A DNA stretch of 64,000 bases from Pelomonas sp. BJYL3 (lineage in GTDB: Bacteria > Pseudomonadota > Gammaproteobacteria > Burkholderiales > Burkholderiaceae_C): positions 558,001 to 622,000 of the forward strand of contig NZ_JANZKX010000002.1 of assembly GCF_027257975.1 (NCBI RefSeq), in the 5' to 3' direction. Under the pieces are notes generated by a model. That model saw only the letters and a program-made list of their open reading frames with translations. It had not been told where the DNA came from and made no database searches. The translations under genes and the position numbers were made by a program. This document shows positions 33,805 through 43,212 of this stretch, in pieces (within the stretch, counting starts at the first letter, position 1; each line of letters opens with the position of its first letter).

Positions 33805-36590
33805 CAGTTCGTGGTCTCAGCGGGGAAGACGGCCTGCCACAGGGCCAGCACGGCGGCCCGCAGCGGGGCGGTGCCCTGCGCGGCCTGTGCGGCCTCGTCC
33901 AGCGCGGTGCTCTGCTCGTCCAGGCGGGCCCGGTGCTGCAGGCGGCGCAGTTCGCGGTAGGCATTGGCCGCATCACGGCCTACGCCGGCGGGCAGCAGGC
34001 CGGCGTCCTCGGCCCGTTGCAGCAGGGCGATGTTGCCGGCGTTGGCCAGCAGCTCGGGATGCTGGCCGGAATGCGCCAGGATCAGGTATTGCAGCGCGAA
34101 CTCCGCGTCCATCATGCCGCCCGGGCTGTGCTTGACGTCGAAGAGCCCCGGCTTCACCGGCCGCGCCGAACGCACCTTCTCGCGCATGGCCTGCACCTCC
34201 TGGCGCAGGGCCTGCGGATCGCGCGGGGCGGTCAGCACCTGGCGGCGCACGTCCTCGAAGCGCTGGGCCAGGCCGGCATCGCCCGCGCAGAAGCGCGCAC
34301 GGGTGATGGCCTGGTGCTCCCAGGTCCAGGCGGTGTTGCTGCCGCGGCCGACCTGGTAGTTGCCGAAGGAGCTCATGGAGGTCACGAGCAGGCCGGAGTT
34401 GCCGTTGGGCCGCAGGGCGGTGTCGATGTCGAAGAGCTCGCCCGCGGCCGTACGCAGGGTCAGCCAGGTGATGAGCTTGCGCACGAAGGCGGCGTAGACC
34501 TCGGGGGCGTTCTCGTCGGTGTCCTGCTCGTTGTCGTAGAGGAAGACGACGTCGAGGTCGCCGCCATAGCCCAGCTCCTTGCCGCCCAGCTTGCCGTAGG
34601 CGATGACGGCGAAGCGCGGCTGCTCGCGGTGCTTCTGCTTCAGGCGGGACCAGGCCCAGTCGATCACGCACTGCAGCGTGGCGTCGGCCAGGGCCGAGAG
34701 GTCGTCGGCCACCTGCTCGACGGTGATCTCGCCCTCGACGTCCCGCACCAGGGTGCGGAAGACCTCGGCATGGTGGGCGCGGCGCACGCTGTCCAGCAGC
34801 GCCTCCTCGTCGGCCTCGCCGTGCTGGGCCCAGGCGTCGTGGCGGGCCTGCAGGTCGGCGATGAAGGTGGCGCCGTCGAAGCGCTCGTGCAGCAGCCGGG
34901 TGTCGGCGAGCTCGTCGATCACGCCGGGGTGCTGCATCAGGTAGCGCATGGGCCAGCGGGCCAGGCCCAGCAGGCGCAGCAGGCGGGTCTGCACCGAGGG
35001 GCGTTCGACCAGCAGGGCCAGGTAGCTCTCGCGGCGCAGCAGGGGCTCCATCCAGTCGATGAAGCGCAGGGCGGCGTCCAGGCTGCATTCGCCGTCGCGC
35101 ACCCCGAGGGCGGCGCGGCCGACCAGCTTGGCCAGGCGCAGTCGGGACTCCTCGCGCAGGTTCTGCACCCGCGGCTGCTGCGCCCAGCGGCGCACGGCCT
35201 CGGCCAGCTCGGGCGGCAGCTTTTCCAGGAATTCGTCGGCGTCCACCGGCAGGGGCGGGCCGCCGCACTGGCCCTTCTTGCAGCCGCCCGCGGAGGGCGC
35301 CTGGCCGTCGTGCAGCAGGGCGTCGAACTCGGTGGCCACCAGCTCGCGGACCTCGCACAGCCGGTCCAGCAGCTGGCAGGCGTCGGCGCTGCAGGGGAGG
35401 TCCATGGAGCGGGCGATCCAGCCCAGGTCCTCGTCGCAGCCGGGCAGGCAGTGGGTCTGCTGGTCGTCCAGGAACTGGATGCGGTGCTCGACGCGGCGCA
35501 GGAAGTCGTAGGCCTGGGCCAGCTTCTCGGCCGTGAGGGGCTTCATCAGGCCGCGCGCGGCCAGGCGGCCCAGGGCCTTGACGGTGGACCGGGTGCGGAT
35601 CTCGGGGAACTGGCCGCCGCGCACCACCTGCAGCAGCTGCACGATGAACTCGATCTCGCGGATGCCGCCGCGCGAGAGCTTGACGTCATTGGCGCGCTCG
35701 GGGCGGCCGGCGGCGCGGCGCTGGGCCTCGTCGCGGATCTTGCGGTGCAGCTGGCGCAGGCCCTCGAAGACGCCGTAGTCCAGGTAGCGGCGGTAGACGA
35801 AGGGTGTCACCAGCGAGCGCAGGGCCACGGCCCGCGAGGGCGGCTCGCCGGGCTCGGGCTGGTGGGGGGCCACGACCCGGCTCTTGAGCCAGGCGAAGCG
35901 CTCCCACTCGCGGCCCTGCACGAGGAAATACTCCTCCAGCATGGACAGGCTCACCACCGGCGGCCCGGAATTGCCGTTGGGCCGCAGGGCGAGGTCCACG
36001 CGGAAGACCTGGCCGTCCTCGGTGACGTCGCCGATCAGGGCGTAGAGCCGCTTGGCCACCAGACCGAAATACTCATGGGCGGTGACGACCTTGGGCCCCA
36101 GGGTCTGGCCGTCGTCCTCGTAGACGTAGATCAGGTCGATGTCGGACGAGACATTGAGCTCCCGCCCGCCCAGCTTGCCCATGCCCACGACCCAGAACTC
36201 GATGGGCTCGCCGGCCTCATTGCGGGGCTCGCCGTTGATCTCGTCCTGCTCCAGCCGGGCCTGGCGCAGGGCGGCGCACAGGGTCACCTCGGCCAGGGTG
36301 GTCATGGCTTCGGTGATGGCGGGCATGGGGGCGGCCTGCTCGATGTCGGCCACGGCCAGGCGCTCCAGCACCAGGTGGCGGCAGACCCGCAGGCTGCTGG
36401 CCAGGGTGCGGCCGCCGTCCTGCAGCCGGGCGATCAGGGCCTGCATGGCCTCGCGTCCGGGAATGCCCGGGGGCAGCAGGGGCAGCTCGGCCTCGTAGCG
36501 GCGCCGGATGCGCTGCACGAAGCGGCTGTGGGCGGCGCTGGCGGCGGGATTGGCGCCAGCCTTCGTAAAACTTTGCTCCACGGTGCTCAT
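33804..36590 (-). CDS. glnE: Bifunctional glutamine synthetase adenylyltransferase/adenylyl-removing enzyme
   Basis: 928 residues from the ATG at 36590 (13 more residues are possible from 36629). Two nucleotidyltransferase domains are visible: GMGKLGGRELNVSSDIDLIY near residue 135 and AYGKLGGKELGYGGDLDVVF near 660, each with the DxD metal site, and regulatory helical domains after each. It controls glutamine synthetase by adenylylation and deadenylylation in response to PII. Divergent from yhdP, with a 140-base promoter region between. Complete and normal. Confidence 0.97.
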   Translation of the reverse strand: MSTVEQSFTKAGANPAASAAHSRFVQRIRRRYEAELPLLPPGIPGREAMQALIARLQDGGRTLASSLRVCRHLVLERLAVADIEQAAPMPAITEAMTTLAEVTLCAALRQARLEQDEINGEPRNEAGEPIEFWVVGMGKLGGRELNVSSDIDLIYVYEDDGQTLGPKVVTAHEYFGLVAKRLYALIGDVTEDGQVFRVDLALRPNGNSGPPVVSLSMLEEYFLVQGREWERFAWLKSRVVAPHQPEPGEPPSRAVALRSLVTPFVYRRYLDYGVFEGLRQLHRKIRDEAQRRAAGRPERANDVKLSRGGIREIEFIVQLLQVVRGGQFPEIRTRSTVKALGRLAARGLMKPLTAEKLAQAYDFLRRVEHRIQFLDDQQTHCLPGCDEDLGWIARSMDLPCSADACQLLDRLCEVRELVATEFDALLHDGQAPSAGGCKKGQCGGPPLPVDADEFLEKLPPELAEAVRRWAQQPRVQNLREESRLRLAKLVGRAALGVRDGECSLDAALRFIDWMEPLLRRESYLALLVERPSVQTRLLRLLGLARWPMRYLMQHPGVIDELADTRLLHERFDGATFIADLQARHDAWAQHGEADEEALLDSVRRAHHAEVFRTLVRDVEGEITVEQVADDLSALADATLQCVIDWAWSRLKQKHREQPRFAVIAYGKLGGKELGYGGDLDVVFLYDNEQDTDENAPEVYAAFVRKLITWLTLRTAAGELFDIDTALRPNGNSGLLVTSMSSFGNYQVGRGSNTAWTWEHQAITRARFCAGDAGLAQRFEDVRRQVLTAPRDPQALRQEVQAMREKVRSARPVKPGLFDVKHSPGGMMDAEFALQYLILAHSGQHPELLANAGNIALLQRAEDAGLLPAGVGRDAANAYRELRRLQHRARLDEQSTALDEAAQAAQGTAPLRAAVLALWQAVFPAETTN

Positions 36591-36730
36591 GGCTGGGATG
36601 CCCCTGGGTAAGATGCCGGTGCATTCCACGAGCGAAGGGCTGCCGTGCGCTTCAGCACGCGCGCCGGCCGAGGCTTCGAATCAAAACTCATGGTGTCCAC
36701 TGCCGATTCCCGGCCTCTCGTGCCTCTGTC

Positions 36731-39700
36731 ATGTCTTCGCTGATTGCCCACACGCTTGCCGCTGCCAGGCGTCCGCTGCGCTGGACGCGCCGCTGCATGC
36801 GCTGGGCGGTCGTGAGCCTGCTGCTGCTGTGCACCTTGCTGCTGGCCGCGTGGCTCACGCTTCATTGGGCGATTCTGCCGCAGCTGGATCGTTGGCGTGC
36901 GCCCTTGGAGCAACAGGCCTCCAAGGCACTGGGGTTGAAGGCCGAGATCGGCCGCCTGGAGGCCGAGCCCGGCGCCTGGCTGCCCGCCCTGACCTTGCAC
37001 GACCTGCGCCTCAGCGACGCCCAGGGCCGCACGGCCCTGCGCCTGCCCGAGGTGAAGGCGGTGCTGTCCCTGCGCTCGCTCTACGCCCTGGAGCTCCGCT
37101 TCGCGCAGCTGCTGATCAGCAAGCCCGAGCTGGAATTGCGCCGCGACAAGTCCGGCCGCATCTTCGTGGCGGGCCTGGACATCGCCGAGGGCGAGCGCGC
37201 CAGCGACGGCGCCGAGCTGGCCGACTGGTTCTTCTCGCAGCCCGAGTTCGTCATCCGCCAGGGGCGCATCCGCTGGGTGGACGAAAAGCGCCAGGCCCCG
37301 CCCCTGGAGCTCAGCGGCCTGGACCTGGTCATGCGCAACGGCCTGCTGCACCACGATGTGCGCCTGGACGCCACGCCGCCGGCCGCATGGGGTCAGGCCT
37401 TGAGCCTGCGCGGCCGCTTCAAGCAGGCCCTGCTGAGCCGCCCCAGCGAGTTCCAGCGCTGGAGCGGCGAGCTCTTCGCCGACCTGCCCCGGGCCGACGT
37501 GCGGGAGCTGCGCCGCTACCTGGACCTGCCCTTTGAACTCTCCGAGGGCGACGGCGCCCTGCGCGCCTGGGCCGAGATCCGCGAGGGCCAGCCTCAGGCC
37601 CTGACCCTGGACATGGCCCTGCGCTCGGTGCGCATGCGGCTCTCGCCGCGGGTCGACGTGCTGGACCTCGGCGGCATCGCCGGCCGCCTGGAGCTGCGCC
37701 GCAGCGGCGCCCAGCTGACCCTGGCCGCGAAGCAGCTGGGCTTCGAGCTGGACGACCGCCTGGTCTGGCCCCGCAGCGACTGGTCCCTCAGCGTCACGGA
37801 GGAGCAGGCCGGCCCGCGCGGTGTCAGCCGGGACGTGACCCAGGCCCCGGCGCCCGGTGGCATCGTGGGCGGCGAGCTCAAGGCCCAGCATCTGGACCTC
37901 GACCTGCTGGCCCGCATCGCCACCAAGCTGCCCCTGGGCGAGCAGCTGCGCCAGCTGATCGACGACATCGCCCCCCAGGGCGTGCTCAGCGAGCTCAGCG
38001 CCGGCTGGGAGGGCAGCCTGGACGCTCCCCGGCGCTACCGGGCCCGCGGACAGCTGCAGCAGTTCAGCATGCAGGCCCAGGCCGGGGCCGACGCCGTCCA
38101 CGTGGGCCGCCCCGGCCTGGATGGCGCCAGCCTGCGCTTCGAGGCCACCGAGCGTGGCGGCCAGGCGCAGCTGCACATCGCCGAGGGCTCGGTCGTCTTT
38201 CCCGGCGTCTTCGAGGCGCCGCGCATCCCCCTCCAGCGGCTGTCGGCCCAGCTGGACTGGCGCATCGAGCCGCGCGCCCAGGGCCTGCCCCTGATCGAGC
38301 TGAAGGCCAGCGAGGTCAGCGTGGCCAATGAGGACCTGCTGGGCGAGCTGGAGGCTACCTGGCGCACCGGCAGCGGCGAGGGCGTGGGCCGAGGCGGGCG
38401 CCTGCCGGGCCTGCTGGACCTCAACGGCCGGCTGTCCGAGGTCAAGGCCGCGGCGGTGTGGCGCTACCTGCCCCTGGGCGTGGGTGACCAGGCCCGCCAC
38501 TATGTGCGCGACGCCGTGCTGGACGGCACGGCCAGCAATGTGCAGTTCCGCAGCCGTGGCGATCTCTGGGACTTCCCCTATGACCGCAGCAAGGACGGCC
38601 AGTTCCGCATCAGCGCCCAGGCGCGCGACGTCCTGCTGGCCTACGTGCCCAGCCGTGCCGCGCGCGAGGGGGTCCCCGCCTGGGAGTCTCCCTGGCCGGT
38701 GATGGAACGGGTGCAGGCCGAGCTGCTCTTCGACCGCGGCAGCATGAGCATCCGCAACGGCCGCGCCCAGGTGCTGGGCTACGAGCTGGGCAATGTGCAC
38801 GGTGGCATCAAGGACCTGATCCATCACCAGGTGCTCGAGCTGGAAGGCAGTGGGCGGGGGCCCGCGTCGGAGCTGATCCGCTTCGTCAATGTCTCCCCCG
38901 TGGGTCGCTGGACGGGCAACGCCCTGGCCACCGCCTCCAGCAATGGCAATGCCGGGCTCAAGCTGAATCTGCAGATGCCGCTGGACCATGTCGACGCGAC
39001 GCAGATCAAGGGCAGCGTGCAGCTGCAGGGCAACGACCTGCGCCTGCGACCCGACGTGCCCCTGCTGGGAGCCGCACGGGGCCGGGTCGACTTCGACCAC
39101 AAGGGCCTGCAGATCGTCGGTGGCCAGGCCCAGGTCCTGGGCGCCGAGGCCAGCTTCGAGGGCGGCAGCCAGAAGGACGGCAGCCTGCGCTTCACCGGCC
39201 AGGGCACGGCCACTGCCGAGGGCCTGCGCCGGGCCTCGGAGATCGGCCTGCTGAGCCGCCTGGGCAGCTTCATGAGCGGGCAGGCGGCCTACCGGCTGCA
39301 GCTGGGCATCCGCGGCGGCGCCACCGAGATCACCGTGCAGTCCTCCCTGCAGGGCCTGGGCGTGGACCTGCCCGCGCCCCTGCGCAAGGAGGCCGACGCC
39401 AGCCTGCCCCTGCTGTACCAGACCCAGGCGGCGGGGCCGCAGCGCGACGAGCTCCGGCTGGATGTCGGCACCCTGCTGCATGCCCAGTACCAGCGCGACA
39501 CCAGCGATCCGGAGGCGCCCCGGGTGCTGCGCGGCGCCCTCGCCGTCGAGGACAGGCTGCCCGCCCTGCCGGACAGCGGCGTGCTCTTCCAGGCCCGGCT
39601 GGGGCGCGTGCAGGCCGATCCCTGGCTGGCGGTGGAAAGCCAGCTGATGGGCGGCGCGGCCGGCGGCACGGGTGAAGGCGGTTACGGTCCCAGCCGCATC

Positions 39701-40882
39701 CAGCTGCAGGCCCAGCAGCTGCTGGCGGGCGGCCGCGCCATCAACAAGCTCAGCGCCACGCTCAATCGGGCGGATGCCTGGTCCTGGCGCGGCACGCTCG
39801 ACGCCGAGCAGCTCGCCGGCCAGGTCGAGTGGCGTGACAACGCCGCGCCGCAGGGCGGCCGGCTCTTCGCCCGCCTGAGCCGCCTCTCCCTGCCCAAGAG
39901 CGAGGCCGATTCCGTCAGCCAGCTGCTGGACAAGTCCGATGCCCAGGTGCCGGCGCTGGACGTGGTGGTCGACGATTTCGAGCTGCGCGGCAAGCGCCTG
40001 GGCCGGCTGGAGGTCGAGGCTCAGCTGCAGGGCCCGCGCCTGCCCGGCGGGCGCGAGTGGAAGCTCAACCGTCTGCAGCTCAAGAGCCCCGACGCCACGC
40101 TCAGCGCCACCGGCCAGTGGAAGGCCGAGAGCGGCCAGAGCCAGCGCCGCACTCAGCTGGACTGGCAGCTGGACGTGGCCGACGCGGGCAAGCTGCTCGA
40201 GCGCATGGGCCAGGGTCAGGTCTTGCGCAACGGCCGTGGCAAGCTGCACGGTCAGCTGGGCTGGCAGGGCTCGCCGCTGTCGCCCGACTACGCCAGCATG
40301 GCAGGCCAGCTCAATGTGGCCCTGGACGCCGGCCAGTTCCTCAAGGCCGATCCCGGCGTCGGCCGCCTGCTGGGCGTGCTGAGCCTGCAGAGCCTGCCGC
40401 GGCGCCTGCTGCTGGACTTCCGCGATGTCTTTGCCGAGGGCTTCGCCTTCGACAGCTTCGAGGGCGACGTGCGCATCGAGCGCGGTCTTGCCCGCAGCGA
40501 GAACCTGCGCATGCGCGGCGTGCAGGCCCTGGTGCTGATGGACGGCAGGGCCGACCTCGCCCGTGAGACCCAGGACCTGCGCGTGCTGGTCGTCCCCCAG
40601 GTGAATGCGGGCGGGGCCTCGCTGGCCTATGCCGCCATCAACCCGGCCATCGGCCTGGGCACCTTCCTGGCCCAGCTGCTGCTGCGCAAGCCCATGGCGG
40701 CTGCGGGCACCAGCGAATTCCATGTGACCGGCACCTGGGAATCGCCCAAGGTCGAGGAAGTGCCGCACAAGGGTGGCGTGCCTGACGAGGGTGCCAGCCA
40801 GCCGGCGGGCAGCGGCTCGGCGCCCGCGTCCGGCAAGCCGTCGGCCTCTGCCCCGCCCGCACCGCCCGCCTTCACGCCCTGA
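36731..40882 (+). CDS. yhdP: YhdP family protein (AsmA-like, DUF3971)
   Basis: 1383 residues. One N-terminal membrane anchor near 24-46 and then a very long beta-rich periplasmic body, typical of AsmA-like/VPS13-type bridge proteins. The AsmA-like segment (LGLKAEIGRLEAEPGAWLPA) follows the anchor, and the conserved YhdP region LDFRDVFAEGFAFDSFEGDV is near 1233. YhdP carries phospholipid between the inner and outer membranes. C-terminal Pro/Ala-rich tail. Ten bases separate it from the nitrilase-like gene. Confidence 0.95.
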   Translation: MSSLIAHTLAAARRPLRWTRRCMRWAVVSLLLLCTLLLAAWLTLHWAILPQLDRWRAPLEQQASKALGLKAEIGRLEAEPGAWLPALTLHDLRLSDAQGRTALRLPEVKAVLSLRSLYALELRFAQLLISKPELELRRDKSGRIFVAGLDIAEGERASDGAELADWFFSQPEFVIRQGRIRWVDEKRQAPPLELSGLDLVMRNGLLHHDVRLDATPPAAWGQALSLRGRFKQALLSRPSEFQRWSGELFADLPRADVRELRRYLDLPFELSEGDGALRAWAEIREGQPQALTLDMALRSVRMRLSPRVDVLDLGGIAGRLELRRSGAQLTLAAKQLGFELDDRLVWPRSDWSLSVTEEQAGPRGVSRDVTQAPAPGGIVGGELKAQHLDLDLLARIATKLPLGEQLRQLIDDIAPQGVLSELSAGWEGSLDAPRRYRARGQLQQFSMQAQAGADAVHVGRPGLDGASLRFEATERGGQAQLHIAEGSVVFPGVFEAPRIPLQRLSAQLDWRIEPRAQGLPLIELKASEVSVANEDLLGELEATWRTGSGEGVGRGGRLPGLLDLNGRLSEVKAAAVWRYLPLGVGDQARHYVRDAVLDGTASNVQFRSRGDLWDFPYDRSKDGQFRISAQARDVLLAYVPSRAAREGVPAWESPWPVMERVQAELLFDRGSMSIRNGRAQVLGYELGNVHGGIKDLIHHQVLELEGSGRGPASELIRFVNVSPVGRWTGNALATASSNGNAGLKLNLQMPLDHVDATQIKGSVQLQGNDLRLRPDVPLLGAARGRVDFDHKGLQIVGGQAQVLGAEASFEGGSQKDGSLRFTGQGTATAEGLRRASEIGLLSRLGSFMSGQAAYRLQLGIRGGATEITVQSSLQGLGVDLPAPLRKEADASLPLLYQTQAAGPQRDELRLDVGTLLHAQYQRDTSDPEAPRVLRGALAVEDRLPALPDSGVLFQARLGRVQADPWLAVESQLMGGAAGGTGEGGYGPSRIQLQAQQLLAGGRAINKLSATLNRADAWSWRGTLDAEQLAGQVEWRDNAAPQGGRLFARLSRLSLPKSEADSVSQLLDKSDAQVPALDVVVDDFELRGKRLGRLEVEAQLQGPRLPGGREWKLNRLQLKSPDATLSATGQWKAESGQSQRRTQLDWQLDVADAGKLLERMGQGQVLRNGRGKLHGQLGWQGSPLSPDYASMAGQLNVALDAGQFLKADPGVGRLLGVLSLQSLPRRLLLDFRDVFAEGFAFDSFEGDVRIERGLARSENLRMRGVQALVLMDGRADLARETQDLRVLVVPQVNAGGASLAYAAINPAIGLGTFLAQLLLRKPMAAAGTSEFHVTGTWESPKVEEVPHKGGVPDEGASQPAGSGSAPASGKPSASAPPAPPAFTP

Positions 40883-40892
40883 GGAGAAGCCC

Positions 40893-41747
40893 ATGAAGAT
40901 CGCCGCCATCCAGATGGTGTCCACGCCGGACGCCGCCCGCAACCTGGCCCGCGCCTGCGAGCTGATGGCGCAGGCTGCCACCGCTGGCGCCGAGGCCGTG
41001 GCCCTGCCCGAGTACTTCTGCCTGATGGGCCTGCAGGACCGCGACAAGCTGGCCATCGCCGAGCGCGACTTGACCGTCGCGCCCGACGCCGCGGCGCCCC
41101 TGCAGCGCGCGCTCTCCAAGGCCGCGCGCGAGCTGGGCGTGTGGGTGCTGGGCGGCACCCTGCCCATCGCCTGCGAAGGGGATGCGGCCGGGCAGCGCGT
41201 GCGCAACAGCGTCTGTGTCTATGCGCCGGACGGCCAGCGCGCGGCCCGCTACGACAAGATCCACCTCTTCCGCTTCAACAACGGCCGCGAGGCCTATGAC
41301 GAAGGCCAGGTGCTGGAGCGCGGCGAGCAGCCCGTCACCGTGGACCTGAAGGCGCGCGACGGCCGCGTGTGGCGCACGGGCCTCTCGGTCTGCTACGACC
41401 TGCGCTTCCCCGAGCTCTTCCGCGCGATGAGCTTCACGCCGGGCCAGCCGCCCTGCGACCTCATCGCCGTGCCCGCGGCCTTCACCTACACGACCGGGGA
41501 GGCGCACTGGGAGCTGCTGCTGCGCGCCCGTGCGGTCGAGAACCAGGCCTACGTGATCGCCCCCGCGCAGGGCGGCCGGCATGAGAACGGCCGCCGCACC
41601 TGGGGCCACAGCCTGATCATCGATCCCTGGGGCCAGGTGCTGGCCTGCCTGCCGGAAGGCGAGGGCGTGGTGATGGCCGAGCTGGACGCCCAGCGCCTGG
41701 CCGCCGTGCGCAGCCAGCTGCCGGCCCTGCAGCACCGCCTGCTGTGA
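40893..41747 (+). CDS. Carbon-nitrogen hydrolase (nitrilase superfamily, NIT1/NIT2-like)
   Basis: 284 residues. The catalytic triad is in order: Glu in ALPEYFCLMG (near 42), Lys in RYDKIHLF (near 124), Cys in SVCYDLRFPELF (near 168). GAGGAG ribosome site. The DLRFPELFR context is that of the deaminated-glutathione amidase (NIT1-like) group, a metabolite-repair enzyme. Co-transcribed with yhdP; followed by an intrinsic terminator. Confidence 0.92.
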   Translation: MKIAAIQMVSTPDAARNLARACELMAQAATAGAEAVALPEYFCLMGLQDRDKLAIAERDLTVAPDAAAPLQRALSKAARELGVWVLGGTLPIACEGDAAGQRVRNSVCVYAPDGQRAARYDKIHLFRFNNGREAYDEGQVLERGEQPVTVDLKARDGRVWRTGLSVCYDLRFPELFRAMSFTPGQPPCDLIAVPAAFTYTTGEAHWELLLRARAVENQAYVIAPAQGGRHENGRRTWGHSLIIDPWGQVLACLPEGEGVVMAELDAQRLAAVRSQLPALQHRLL

Positions 41748-41774
41748 GTCGAGTGACCGGCTGAGGCGGGCCTG

Positions 41775-41800
41775 AGACGGGCAGGCTTTGCCCGTCTTTT
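41775..41800 (+). terminator. Intrinsic terminator after the yhdP-nitrilase operon
   Basis: 9-bp stem AGACGGGCA / TGCCCGTCT with a GGCTT loop, ending in TTTT. Confidence 0.9.
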
Positions 41801-41852
41801 CTCGGCATCACCGGCGGCCCGCGGCGGCACCATGAGCGCCTGGAGACTGCCC

Positions 41853-42410
41853 ATGATGCGCCCCGTCCTGTCCCTTTCCTGTGTGCTGGCCCTGGCCGCC
41901 CTGCTGGGCGGATGCGGCACGCCGGCCGAGCCCGATCGCATGAGCCTGCGCGCCGCCGAGCGCCTGCAGCTGCGCAGCTGGATTCCCGAAGCGCTGCGCG
42001 GCCAGATCCGCCTGGGCAAGGTGGAGGGCGGCGCCGAGACCGGGCGCTACTGGGGCTCCAAGATCAGCGACGAGAGCCTGCGCATCGCCCTGGACGAATC
42101 CCTGCGTGGCGTGGGGCTGGCGGCCGTGATGCCCGAAGGCGGCCGCTTCGAGCTGCAGGCGCGGCTGATGAAGCTGGAGCAGCCCAAGGTTGCGGCCGAC
42201 GTCACCGTGGCGCTCTACATGCAGTACCGCCTGGTGGAGCGGGCCAGCGGCAAGCTGGTCTACGAGCGCCAGATGCGCCTGGTGCAGACCACGCCCCTGG
42301 ATGCCGCCTGGCTGGACATGAACGAGCGCCTGCGCCTGGCCAACGAGGCAGCGCTGCATCAGTCGCTGGAAGCCCTGGTGCGCGAGCTGATCGAGCTGCG
42401 CCTGGCCTGA
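41853..42410 (+). CDS. Hypothetical lipoprotein, ABC-type-transport-auxiliary-like
   Basis: 185 residues from the ATG at 41853 (GGAGA upstream; 41832 is an alternative). Lipoprotein signal with LLGGC near residue 22. The mature part has the helix-strand layout of small envelope lipoproteins. Sequence family not recognised with confidence. It stands alone between a terminator and cutA, 49 bases from the latter, and may be co-transcribed with it. Confidence 0.75.
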   Translation: MMRPVLSLSCVLALAALLGGCGTPAEPDRMSLRAAERLQLRSWIPEALRGQIRLGKVEGGAETGRYWGSKISDESLRIALDESLRGVGLAAVMPEGGRFELQARLMKLEQPKVAADVTVALYMQYRLVERASGKLVYERQMRLVQTTPLDAAWLDMNERLRLANEAALHQSLEALVRELIELRLA

Positions 42411-42459
42411 GCCGCCGCACAATGGCGGCACCGCCCGCGTGGTGATGCCGGAGCCTGCG

Positions 42460-42801
42460 ATGACTGCCCCCGATCCCGACCGCCCTCTGCTGATGCTCAC
42501 GACCCTGCCCAGCCGCGAGGCCGCCCAGGCCCTGGCACGCGAAGTGGTGCAGCGCCGCCTGGCTGCCTGTGCGCAGATCCAGGCCATCGAGAGCATCTAC
42601 CGCTGGCAAGGCGAGGTCTGCGAGGACCCCGAATGGCGCCTGCTGCTCAAGACCACGCAGGGCCGCCAGGCCGAGCTGGCGGCGCTGGTGGCCGACCTCC
42701 ATCCCTACGAGCTGCCCGCCCTGCTGAGCCTGCCCGTGCAGTGGGCCGAACCGGCCTTCGCGGCCTGGATGGCCGAGTCCGTGGCGAGCCTGCAGGCCTG
42801 A
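42460..42801 (+). CDS. cutA: CutA divalent-cation tolerance protein
   Basis: 113 residues, the usual length. Family motifs TTLPSREAAQALAREVVQRR, LAACAQI, ESIYRWQGEV and HPYELPALLSLPV are present. Trimeric cytoplasmic protein; precise role unsettled despite its link to metal tolerance. GGAGCC ribosome site; the upstream ATG at 42439 is less likely. Convergent with the Lrp-family gene. Confidence 0.95.
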   Translation: MTAPDPDRPLLMLTTLPSREAAQALAREVVQRRLAACAQIQAIESIYRWQGEVCEDPEWRLLLKTTQGRQAELAALVADLHPYELPALLSLPVQWAEPAFAAWMAESVASLQA

Positions 42802-42811
42802 GCGCGGGGTC

Positions 42812-43201
42812 TCAGGCCTTGTCGGTGGCCAGCAGCAGGCTGGTCTCGCTGCTGGCGATGCCGGGAATGCGGCGGATCTCGCCCAGGGCCGTGTTGAAGG
42901 CCTCCAGCGACTCCGCCCGCAGCTCGGCGATCAGGTCCCAGCGGCCGTTGGTGGTGTGCAGGCCCACCACCTGCGCATGGCCCCACAGCGCCCGCCGCAC
43001 GGCCTCGCCCTGGCTGCCCTCGACGGCAATGCTCATCACCGCGCGCAGGCGGCCGGACTCCGTCTCGGGGCGCAGCTTCAAGGTGTAGCCCAGGATCACG
43101 CCGGCCTGCTCCAGGCGTTCGATGCGGTGCTGCACCGTGTTGCGCGTCAGGCGCAGGGCCTTGGCCAGCGCCACCACGGGCGTGCGGGCGTTGACAAGCA
43201 C
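42812..43201 (-). CDS. Lrp/AsnC-family regulator, N-terminally truncated
   Basis: About 130 residues from a GTG at 43201. The body is intact: HTH helices ARTPVVALAKALRLTRNTVQ, the wing HRIERLEQAGVILGYTLKL and a full RAM ligand-binding domain. The usual first helix (an L..D..D..LL..L run of about 15 residues before 'ARTP') is missing, and the frame runs directly into the divergent ctlX gene with no promoter gap. Open frame upstream is only the antisense of ctlX. This looks like the result of a deletion (see findings), and DNA binding is doubtful. Confidence 0.7.
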   Translation of the reverse strand: MLVNARTPVVALAKALRLTRNTVQHRIERLEQAGVILGYTLKLRPETESGRLRAVMSIAVEGSQGEAVRRALWGHAQVVGLHTTNGRWDLIAELRAESLEAFNTALGEIRRIPGIASSETSLLLATDKA

Positions 43202-43212
43202 CCCATGCCGTC

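Noticed and set aside
33933-36611. 892-codon open frame on the plus strand
   Set aside because: Antisense of glnE; the glnE motifs settle the strand.
36587-41206. 1539-codon open frame on the minus strand
   Set aside because: Antisense to yhdP, which has clear domains and membrane anchor. The antisense product is Gln/Leu/Ala-rich without motifs.
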